From: Candidatus Omnitrophota bacterium
GTDB lineage: Bacteria; Omnitrophota; Gorgyraeia; Tantalellales; Tantalellaceae
Length of the DNA: 6,310 bases
Assembly: GCA_028717825.1 (NCBI GenBank)
Contig: JAQUNB010000075.1
Span: forward strand, 1-6,310
Reading direction: 5' to 3'
A program made the position numbers and the translations under genes. Below, piece after piece: positions 1 to 5,430 of the stretch (within the stretch, counting starts at the first letter, position 1; each line of letters starts with the position of its first letter). The notes below the pieces were generated by a model. That model was given only the letters and a program-made list of their open reading frames with translations, ran no database searches and was not told the origin of the DNA.

Positions 1-1560
1 ATGGAACTGGCGCGCGAGTTCGTTCAGATAGACAAGAACCCGGTTAGGCTCCAGCGCTTCCGCGCCCGAACGGATCGCTTGAGGGAACTCGCTCAATTTA
101 CGCATGAGCTGAAGTTCCTCTTTCGCCTTTAGTAGCTCCATCCTCCGCGGGACGAAAAAAAGCCGTAAAGATCTTTTCCGGCTGAATTTTTTAATACTGC
201 AGATACGGGCATGCGCATATTGAATGTAATAAACCGGGTTATCGGATGATTCTTTTTTAGCAACTTCAATATCAAAATCGAGATGGCTGTCGAGCCGCCT
301 GGATAAAAAGCAAAATCGTGTAACGTCCCTGCCTATCTCATCAATAAGCTCTCGCAGACTGACAAATTCAGCTTTGCGGGTCGACATCGACACGGTCTGG
401 CCGCCACGCAATAGGGTTACCAGTTGCACTATCAAAATATCAAGCGACTTTTCATCCCGTCCAAGCGCCTGCACCGCGGCTTTCATCCTGTTTATATAAC
501 CGTGATGGTCAGGCCCTAAAAGATCTATAAGTCTGTCGTAACCTCTCCGGTATTTATCGAGGTGATATGCCATATCCGGCGCCAAATAAGTATAGGAGCC
601 GTCACTTTTTACCACGACTCTATCCTTATCATCTCCGAACTTTGTCGAAGCGAACCATTTTGCTCCTTCACTTTCGAAAATGTATCCCGCCTTTTCCAAT
701 ATATCTAGCGTCTCTTCAACTTCTTTTTTCTTTTCGATACTCTCCTGTGAGGTCCATACGTCAAAACTGACCCCGAAATCGTCCAAGTCTTTTCTTATTA
801 ACGCCATCATAGCGTCGACTGCGCGAACACGGAAAAACTCGTCCGTTTCCGCGTTTTCTTTTAGGAACAAATCGCCTTTTTCTTCTTTGATCTTTTTAGC
901 GATATCGATCACATATTCACCGACATATCCATCTTCCGGAAGCGGCAGATCTTCGCCGAACAGATTTCTGTATCTGATCTTGACAGATTGACCCAAAAGT
1001 TTTATCTGTCTGCCGATATCGTTAAGATAATATTCATTCGTGACTTTATAACCGTTGAACTTTAAAATACGCGACAACGCGTCACCTATTGCAGCCTGAC
1101 GGCCGTGCGCGATAGTAAGCGGCCCTGTGGGATTCGCACTGACGAACTCGATATTGACATGCTTTTCCTCTCCGATGCGAGAAGCGCCAAAATCGTCCTT
1201 TTGTGCGTATATCTCGGCCAACAAGTCGTGGAAATATTCATCAGCCAACGTAATATTTATAAAACCGCCCTTAGCGTCCACCTTTGAGTGCGCCAAGATC
1301 TTTTCTTGGCTGAACATTTCCTGAACTATACTTGCTACGGATTGGGCTATCTCTAAAGGAGAACATTTCGCCAGCGACGCGAGTCGCATCGCGATGTTAG
1401 AGGTCAGATCGCCATGGCTGGGATCTTTCGGAAGCTGCAAAAAAATCTCAGACGCTATATCCGACGGAAGCGTTTGAGCCGGGGTCTTTCGCCTGAAATA
1501 TTCTTCACAAGCTTTACTAAGGATCTCTATTATTTTTTTTGTGATGTCTTGATTACGCAT
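1..1560 (-). CDS. argS: Arginyl-tRNA synthetase (class I), 3' end cut by window edge
   Basis: Charges tRNA-Arg with arginine in the cytoplasm using ATP. The minus strand is open for exactly 520 codons, from ATG at 1560 to the window edge. Residues 1-120 form the N-terminal tRNA-binding region. The class I signature lies at about 138-153 (EFVSANPTGPLTIAHGR), with TIAH in the HIGH position. Further family blocks are SDGSYTYLAPDMAYHLDKY at about 319-337, GPDHHGYINRMKAA at 349-362, and RGGQTVSMSTR at 385-395, which sits where KMSK would be. The anticodon-binding domain begins near 440 (NPVYYIQYAHARICSI) and runs off at LNELARQFH. Typical family lengths of 550-580 suggest about 30-60 residues are missing. 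An in-frame TGA lies two codons before the ATG, so the start cannot be further upstream. The gene follows rsfS by 111 bases, with its ribosome-binding site inside an inverted-repeat element. Family assignment is very secure. Confidence 0.97.
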   Translation of the reverse strand, partial: MRNQDITKKIIEILSKACEEYFRRKTPAQTLPSDIASEIFLQLPKDPSHGDLTSNIAMRLASLAKCSPLEIAQSVASIVQEMFSQEKILAHSKVDAKGGFINITLADEYFHDLLAEIYAQKDDFGASRIGEEKHVNIEFVSANPTGPLTIAHGRQAAIGDALSRILKFNGYKVTNEYYLNDIGRQIKLLGQSVKIRYRNLFGEDLPLPEDGYVGEYVIDIAKKIKEEKGDLFLKENAETDEFFRVRAVDAMMALIRKDLDDFGVSFDVWTSQESIEKKKEVEETLDILEKAGYIFESEGAKWFASTKFGDDKDRVVVKSDGSYTYLAPDMAYHLDKYRRGYDRLIDLLGPDHHGYINRMKAAVQALGRDEKSLDILIVQLVTLLRGGQTVSMSTRKAEFVSLRELIDEIGRDVTRFCFLSRRLDSHLDFDIEVAKKESSDNPVYYIQYAHARICSIKKFSRKRSLRLFFVPRRMELLKAKEELQLMRKLSEFPQAIRSGAEALEPNRVLVYLNELARQFH

Positions 1561-1565
1561 TTTTC

Positions 1566-1657
1566 ATCAACCCTTCGGCTCCTTATGGCTATTCCCAGCA
1601 TCATTCATCATGTTTTCACATTCCCCTTGGACAAAACCAAACGGACTCAGGGTTGAT
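1566..1657. repeat. 92-base intergenic element with 9-base terminal inverted repeats
   Basis: It fills most of the 111-base gap between rsfS and argS. On the + strand ATCAACCCT (1566-1574) and AGGGTTGAT (1649-1657) are perfect inverted repeats enclosing 74 bases. Near the right arm is an imperfect stem, TTGG-acaaaa-CCAA (1627-1640). The block CCCCTTGG...ACTCAGGG (1623-1652) resembles the CCCTTCGACAA...CTCAGGG type of dispersed repeat that I recall from many bacterial genomes. That resemblance is from memory and inexact. In the mRNA the two arms could pair and partly cover the argS ribosome-binding site. It may be a miniature mobile or dispersed repeat, or a leader structure. No second copy is present in this window, so calling it a dispersed repeat is inference. 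Confidence 0.5.
1571..1584 (-). promoter_or_regulatory. Candidate ribosome-binding sites of argS
   Basis: Read on the minus strand, AAGGG (1575-1571) stands 10 bases before the argS ATG, and a stronger AAGGAG (1584-1579) stands 18 bases before it. The nearer one is partly inside the inverted-repeat arm. The farther one is rather distant for normal initiation at 1560. No alternative upstream start exists because of the in-frame TGA codons at 1567-1569 and 1564-1566. Confidence 0.5.
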
Positions 1658-1671
1658 ACTGAACGTCTGTG

Positions 1672-2061
1672 CTATCCTCGTTTTAAACGACGGCGCTTAG
1701 CGGTCGTCGAAGTATCAACATGCTCTCTTGGGGCTTTTCCCCATAGGTGCTCAAGGTTATAAAAACCCCTCGTGTCTTTGTGAAATATATGAACGACTAT
1801 CTCGCCGTAGTCCAAAAGGACCCATGTCGCACCTTGCCGCCCTTCCACATGCAACGGCCGGACATGTTGTTTGTGCAGTTCTTCCTGAATGTTCTTGGAG
1901 ATCGTATCGACCCTACGTGTGGATTCCGCACTTACAAGAATAAACCAATCACATATCGATGACAGCTTTCGCATATCCATCAACACAATGTCTTGTCCTT
2001 TTTTATCGATCGCAAATTGTATGATGGATTTTGCTATATTTAACGAAGATATTTTTTTCAC
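1672..2061 (-). CDS. rsfS: Ribosome silencing factor RsfS (YbeB/Iojap family)
   Basis: A 129-residue protein of the RsfS/Iojap family. These bind ribosomal protein uL14 on the 50S subunit and block joining to 30S, reducing translation when nutrients are scarce. Family features are the N-terminal helix SLNIAKSIIQFAIDKK (6-21), DIVLMDMRKLSSICDWFIL (24-42), and EGRQGATWVLLDYGEIVVHI (73-92). The FHKDTRGFYNLEHLW signature follows at 93-107. A lysine/arginine-rich tail (121-129) extends beyond the core. The start is GTG at 2061: an in-frame TAA lies two codons upstream and the core begins at about residue 6, so little else is possible. No Shine-Dalgarno sequence is visible before it. Location downstream of nadD is a classic arrangement, though here a small gene intervenes. 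It precedes argS in the same reading frame. Confidence 0.95.
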   Translation of the reverse strand: MKKISSLNIAKSIIQFAIDKKGQDIVLMDMRKLSSICDWFILVSAESTRRVDTISKNIQEELHKQHVRPLHVEGRQGATWVLLDYGEIVVHIFHKDTRGFYNLEHLWGKAPREHVDTSTTAKRRRLKRG

Positions 2062-2092
2062 TGGTTAGATTGTGGTGTTTTTAGATAGATTA

Positions 2093-2127
2093 GCCGGAAC
2101 TCACCTTATATTGCGATAAGTTCCGGC
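2093..2127 (-). other. GC-rich hairpin in the rsfS leader
   Basis: GCCGGAACT (2093-2101) and AGTTCCGGC (2119-2127) pair perfectly over 9 bp around a 17-base loop. An alternative inner pairing, CTTAT (2105-2109) with ATAAG (2116-2120), competes for part of the same arm. It lies about 30 bases upstream of the rsfS GTG. No U-run follows on either strand, so it does not look like an intrinsic terminator. It could be an mRNA-stability or processing element, a regulatory leader or a protein-binding site; the sequence does not decide. Confidence 0.6.
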
Positions 2128-2137
2128 AAATCCGTGT

Positions 2138-2160
2138 TAGTTATATAATTATGGTAACTA
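2138..2160 (-). other. Weak AT-rich hairpin just after the zinc-ribbon gene
   Basis: TAGTTA (2138-2143) and TAACTA (2155-2160) form a 6-bp inverted repeat with an 11-base loop that itself contains AATTAT. It starts one base after the TAA of the upstream small gene. It has no U-tract and little GC, so it is not a convincing terminator, and an AT-rich palindrome of this size could be chance. Confidence 0.3.
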
Positions 2161-2161
2161 C

Positions 2162-2308
2162 TTATTTACCTAATATCTTATACATCCCTGTGCCGCAATC
2201 CGGGCATGATCCCTTCAGGGCTTTTCTTCCATTTTTCATTTTTACTTCTTTGGCGTCTTTCATATCTCTTTTTGCCTTACATTTTACACAATACCCCTGC
2301 TGAGCCAT
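2162..2308 (-). CDS. Small two-CXXC zinc-ribbon protein, DUF5679-like
   Basis: A 48-residue protein beginning MAQQGYCVKCKAKRDMKDAK and ending with TAA at 2164-2162. It has two CXXC knuckles, CVKC at 7-10 and CPDC at 35-38, spaced as expected for one zinc ribbon. Between them is a lysine-rich stretch with the KEVKMKNGRKALKGSCP pattern. That pattern matches my memory of the DUF5679 family, short proteins of unknown function in many uncultured bacteria. The ORF is supported by a perfect AAGGAGG seven bases before the ATG, a candidate promoter upstream, and the coherent cysteine pattern. It has no signal peptide or membrane segment and is very basic, so nucleic-acid or ribosome binding is possible but inferred. 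Lying between nadD and rsfS, it is probably the first gene of a unit with rsfS and argS. Confidence 0.88.
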   Translation of the reverse strand: MAQQGYCVKCKAKRDMKDAKEVKMKNGRKALKGSCPDCGTGMYKILGK

Positions 2309-2315
2309 AGGTAAA

Positions 2316-2322
2316 CCTCCTT
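2316..2322 (-). promoter_or_regulatory. Strong Shine-Dalgarno site of the small zinc-ribbon gene
   Basis: Minus-strand AAGGAGG ends seven bases before the ATG at 2308. It is the best ribosome-binding site in the window, fixes the start of the 48-residue gene, and implies efficient translation. Confidence 0.85.
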
Positions 2323-2354
2323 AAAAGGATTTGGATTAAAAATATCTTTGGTTA

Positions 2355-2382
2355 AGTGTATCATACAAAAAACAAAAGTCAA
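2355..2382 (-). promoter_or_regulatory. Candidate sigma70-type promoter for the zinc-ribbon gene/rsfS/argS unit
   Basis: On the minus strand, TTGACT (2382-2377, five of six matches to TTGACA) is followed after 16 bases by TACACT (2360-2355, four of six matches to TATAAT). A TG one base before the -10 box gives an extended -10. Transcription would start near 2348, about 40 bases before the ATG at 2308. It overlaps the nadD terminator, so the -35 box lies in the stem arm. The sigma specificity of this organism is unknown, so this is a motif-based guess. Confidence 0.5.
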
Positions 2383-2396
2383 GCTCTAACGCTTGA
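2366..2396 (-). terminator. Intrinsic terminator after nadD
   Basis: Read on the minus strand, TCAAGC (2396-2391) and GCTTGA (2384-2379) form a 6-bp stem with a 6-base loop. It is followed by CTTTTGTTTTTTG, a strong U-rich tail (2378-2366). It begins 33 bases after the nadD stop. The stem is short and only half GC, so termination may be partial, allowing some read-through into the next unit. Confidence 0.65.
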
Positions 2397-2428
2397 GGCG
2401 GCCTGCCATAAAGCGCCCTGTGCTTGGG

Positions 2429-3004
2429 TCATCCGCGATATAACCCCTTATCACGAATATACTGAACAACTTTACATGGGATCAAGAAATCGATAGGTTT
2501 ACGCTTCTTTATCCTGTCCCTTATCATGGTTGAAGATATCTCCACCAAGGGGATAGTCGCATATTTCACCGAGTCTTCATAGGCGTTATCCTCGTTCCAC
2601 CCGGGACGAGTAGCTATAATAAAGGTAGTTAATTCCAGTATTTTGTCGATATCTTTCCATTTTGACAGATTTTCCGCTGAATCAGCTCCGGTAAGAAAGA
2701 AAAACGTATCATTTTTCTCGTATTTACCCTTGAGATATTTGATCGTATCGATCGAATACGAGACTGCGGCTTGGTCTATCTCATAGGTTGAGATCTCAAA
2801 TCTATCATCGCCTTCCAAAGCTATGCGAACCATGTTCAGCCGATCCGCGGCTGAAACTTTTCCCTGTAATTCCTTATGCGGCGGCATATAGGCCGGCACG
2901 AATATAACCTTATCAAGCCGGAACTTATCCCAACATTCCTGTGCTAAAATCAAGTGTCCGATATGTATGGGGTTGAACGATCCGCCGAATATTCCTATTC
3001 TCAT
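2429..3004 (-). CDS. nadD: Nicotinate-nucleotide adenylyltransferase
   Basis: Transfers AMP from ATP to nicotinate mononucleotide, giving deamido-NAD, the step before NAD synthetase in NAD synthesis; cytoplasmic. The 191-residue protein has the usual family length. It shows the nucleotidyltransferase signature GIFGGSFNPIHIGH (4-17), with the HXGH catalytic motif at 14-17. Further blocks are VPAYMPPHK (36-44), FLTGADSAENLSKW (103-116), and the C-terminal EISSTMIRDRI (155-165), the ISSTXXR signature that contacts ATP phosphates. The ATG start is supported by GAGGA four bases upstream, within the 15-base gap after the proA stop, and by the usual MRIGIFGG beginning. It is the last gene of the obg-proB-proA-nadD run, followed by a terminator-like hairpin. 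Assignment is secure. Confidence 0.96.
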   Translation of the reverse strand: MRIGIFGGSFNPIHIGHLILAQECWDKFRLDKVIFVPAYMPPHKELQGKVSAADRLNMVRIALEGDDRFEISTYEIDQAAVSYSIDTIKYLKGKYEKNDTFFFLTGADSAENLSKWKDIDKILELTTFIIATRPGWNEDNAYEDSVKYATIPLVEISSTMIRDRIKKRKPIDFLIPCKVVQYIRDKGLYRG

Positions 3005-3019
3005 AAATTCCTCACAAAC

Positions 3020-4282
3020 TTAGCTACGTACCTGCCCGCATCCATGGACTATGTATTTATACGAACATAGTTCTTCCAGCCCCATAGGCCCGCGCGCGTG
3101 GATCTTATCCGTGGATATACCGATTTCCGCGCCTTTACCGAATTCGCCACCGTCAGTGAACCGTGTTGATGCGTTAACATAAACAGCGGCGGAATCCACG
3201 CAAGCGGTGAACTCGGCCGCGGCCTTTTTATCTTCCGTCACGATCGCATCAGAATGACTTGATCCGTATTTAGAAATATGCTCGACCGCCTCAGACAGCG
3301 AGGTAACGACTTTTACACTTAAGACCAAACCAAGCCATTCGGTGTAATAATCTTTCTCTGTAGCCTCTTCCACGGCAGAACCTTTGAGTATGTCACGTGT
3401 TTTAGCGCAACCTTTTATCCGGACACCGTTTTTAAATAGTTTCTCGGCGATACGAGGCAAAAACACACCTGCGACCTTCTCATGAACGAGCATGGTCTCC
3501 ATCGCGTTGCATACCCCCGGTCTTTGGACTTTTGCGTTTATGCATATGTTTTCCGCCATATCCAGCTTCGCCTTACTATCGACATAAACATGGCAGATCC
3601 CCTTGTAATGTTTTATCACCGGGATCCTGCTTTTTGAGGCAACTTCGCTTATAAGCGACTCGCCTCCTCGAGGCATAACAAGATCAATGCCACCGACGGC
3701 ACTGAGCATAGCGTCGATCATCTCTCGTGAAGTATCTTCTATCAAGATAAAAGAACCTTTTAGTAAACCTTCTTTTTCTGCGCCTTTCTTTAAAGCGTTG
3801 TATACGGCGATATTCGAATTTATGGCATCACTACCGCCTCGTAAAATAGCAACATTACCGGATTTCACGCAAAGCGCAACGCAATCTGCCGTAACATTCG
3901 GACGCGATTCATAAATGATCCCTATAACGCCTATCGGGACGCTCACCTTTTCGATAAGTAATCCATTTGGCCTTCGCTTTTTTTCAAGCGTCTTGCCAAC
4001 AGGGTCATCCAGCTTCGCCACGTCCCGAAGCATCGCGACCATTGCGTCTATACGCTCATCATCCAATTTAAGTCTGTCAATAAAGGCTTTGGTTTTCCCG
4101 TTTTTTTCCGCTTTTTCGATATCCACGAGATTCGCCTTTTTGATCTCATCTTTAGAAAGCTCGAGACTTGAGGCCATCTCGAGCAGCGCCTTATCTTTTT
4201 TATCACGGCCCGCTACGGCAAGTTCGCGCGCGGCGCTTCTTGCCGTACACAATATGTCTTTCATTTTTTCGCTAGTATTCAC
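3020..4282 (-). CDS. proA: Gamma-glutamyl phosphate reductase (glutamate-5-semialdehyde dehydrogenase)
   Basis: Reduces glutamyl 5-phosphate with NADPH to glutamate 5-semialdehyde, which cyclises to pyrroline-5-carboxylate: step two of proline synthesis, taking the product of ProB directly. The 420-residue aldehyde-dehydrogenase-fold protein matches family length. Visible blocks are PIGVIGIIYESRPNVTADC (116-134), KSGNVAILRGGSDA (140-153), and MPRGGESLI (203-211). HYKGICHVYVD (225-235) and QRPGVCNAMETMLVH (253-267) follow; Cys258 in the last is the expected catalytic thiol. Near the C-terminus are YVNASTRFTDGGEFGKGAEIG (368-388) and ARGPMGLEELCSYKY (396-410). The start is GTG at 4282, with GGAAGGTG ending eight bases upstream. 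An ATG six codons later (4264) is possible but too far from that site. It follows proB by 35 bases. Confidence 0.97.
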   Translation of the reverse strand: MNTSEKMKDILCTARSAARELAVAGRDKKDKALLEMASSLELSKDEIKKANLVDIEKAEKNGKTKAFIDRLKLDDERIDAMVAMLRDVAKLDDPVGKTLEKKRRPNGLLIEKVSVPIGVIGIIYESRPNVTADCVALCVKSGNVAILRGGSDAINSNIAVYNALKKGAEKEGLLKGSFILIEDTSREMIDAMLSAVGGIDLVMPRGGESLISEVASKSRIPVIKHYKGICHVYVDSKAKLDMAENICINAKVQRPGVCNAMETMLVHEKVAGVFLPRIAEKLFKNGVRIKGCAKTRDILKGSAVEEATEKDYYTEWLGLVLSVKVVTSLSEAVEHISKYGSSHSDAIVTEDKKAAAEFTACVDSAAVYVNASTRFTDGGEFGKGAEIGISTDKIHARGPMGLEELCSYKYIVHGCGQVRS

Positions 4283-4317
4283 TTTAAATGCACCTTCCGG
4301 GATCGATCAACGGATCT

Positions 4318-5430
4318 TTATCCCAATATCACAAGGTTATCCCGATGAATGACCTCATCATAGTCTTTATATCCAAGCAGCTGTTCGATCAGCGCTGTTT
4401 TTTTGCCCATTATTTTTTGTATCTCGTCACTTTTATAATTCGACAAGCCTTTAGCGATCGTTCTCCCCGATTCATCAACGATATCTACGACATCTCCGTC
4501 AGAAAAAACGCCGCTTGTACCTTTAACGCCACTCGGCAGCAGGCTCCGATTCTCGGAAATAAGCGCTTTTTCCGCACCGCCATCCACGATTATCTTGCCT
4601 CTCGATTTCAGGCCAAAGGCTATCCACCTTTTTCTCGCTTTGAGAGATTTTTCCTGCGGTTTAAAATATGTCCCGATCTTTTGCCCTTCAACAACATCCA
4701 GAATAACGTTTTCTTTTTTGCCCCGGGCAATAATACACTCGATCCCCGCGCATGATACGTTCTTTACCGCGTCAAGTTTTGTAGCCATGCCGCCAGTACT
4801 TTCCTCGGAGCCCTTGCCTTTGATCAAAAGATCTTTGCAGTTCATTATCTCAGCACCGTGATCTATTAGTTGCCCTTTTTGATCATATACGCCGTCAACA
4901 TCGGTCAAAATGACCAAAAGATCAGAATTCGCCAGGTCTGCGACCAACGACGAAAGCCGGTCATTATCTCCGCATTTTATTTCTTCTGTAGATACCGAAT
5001 CGTTCTCGTTTATTATAGGAAGCGCTTTATATTTGAGAAGCGCGTTCAGAGTGTATCTGATGTTGAGAAAACGCCTTCTATCGTTGAAATCTTCCTGCGT
5101 CAACAAGAGCTGCCCGGCAATATATCCTCGTTTTCTGAGATACGAGTTATATATATCCATCAAATAATTTTGACCGATACTCGCGATAGCCTGTAGTTCA
5201 GAGAGCGACCTGCCCTTTTTCTTTTGGTTCAACATCCCTAGTCCCGAGCCTATTGCCCCGGACGTGATCAAAATAACCTCAATCCCCTTATCCATGAGCG
5301 TAGAGATCTGGTCCGCTATGTTCTTAACGGTCTCTTTATCGATCAGGTTATTCTTATCGGTCAAGACCTTCGTCCCGACCTTAATCGTTATCCTCTTGGG
5401 TTTTCTTTTTAGCCTTCCGGATCTTGTCAT
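4318..5430 (-). CDS. proB: Glutamate 5-kinase with C-terminal PUA domain
   Basis: Phosphorylates glutamate with ATP to glutamyl 5-phosphate, the committed and usually proline-inhibited step of proline synthesis. The 370-residue protein has the amino acid kinase domain first: KVGTKVLTDK (17-26), ILITSGAIGSGLGML (53-67), INENDSVS (140-147), GDNDRLSSLVADL (154-166), LTDVDGVYD (175-183) and STGGMATKLDA (211-221). A PUA domain follows at about 277-350 (GKIIVDGGAEKAL onward), as in the full-length E. coli-type enzyme. The ATG at 5430 has AAGGA five bases upstream. It gives a basic N-terminal extension (MTRSGRLKRKPKR) that overlaps the end of obg by 50 bases. No other ATG lies before the conserved KVGT block. 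It is separated from proA by 35 bases, and the two enzymes are expected to act as a pair. Confidence 0.96.
   Translation of the reverse strand: MTRSGRLKRKPKRITIKVGTKVLTDKNNLIDKETVKNIADQISTLMDKGIEVILITSGAIGSGLGMLNQKKKGRSLSELQAIASIGQNYLMDIYNSYLRKRGYIAGQLLLTQEDFNDRRRFLNIRYTLNALLKYKALPIINENDSVSTEEIKCGDNDRLSSLVADLANSDLLVILTDVDGVYDQKGQLIDHGAEIMNCKDLLIKGKGSEESTGGMATKLDAVKNVSCAGIECIIARGKKENVILDVVEGQKIGTYFKPQEKSLKARKRWIAFGLKSRGKIIVDGGAEKALISENRSLLPSGVKGTSGVFSDGDVVDIVDESGRTIAKGLSNYKSDEIQKIMGKKTALIEQLLGYKDYDEVIHRDNLVILG

Noticed and set aside
680..991. 103-codon plus-strand ORF inside argS
   Set aside because: Antisense to the conserved ArgRS catalytic region; composition typical of a reverse-strand shadow.
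1414..1656. 80-codon plus-strand ORF across the argS start and the intergenic element
   Set aside because: Two-thirds of it is antisense to argS coding sequence and the rest is the inverted-repeat element; no ribosome-binding site or recognisable domain.
1561..1671. T-box riboswitch controlling argS
   Set aside because: T-box leaders regulate tRNA synthetase genes in some bacteria, but the conserved AGGGTGGNACCGCG-type antiterminator motif is absent, no terminator is present, and the region is too short.
2093..2127. Hairpin as intrinsic terminator
   Set aside because: Neither strand has a U-run after the stem: the minus strand continues TAATCTATCTAAAAA and the plus strand AAATCCG.
4283..4317. 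Possible promoter or terminator between proB and proA
   Set aside because: The 35-base gap holds only the proA ribosome-binding site and a few GATC repeats; no stem with a U-tract and no -35/-10 pair seen.
3915..4352. 145-codon plus-strand ORF antisense to proA, running into the proB end
   Set aside because: Serine/phenylalanine-rich shadow translation of a clearly conserved proA; no independent support.
4288..4755. 155-codon plus-strand ORF antisense to proB
   Set aside because: Shadow of proB, which shows full-length family conservation on the other strand.
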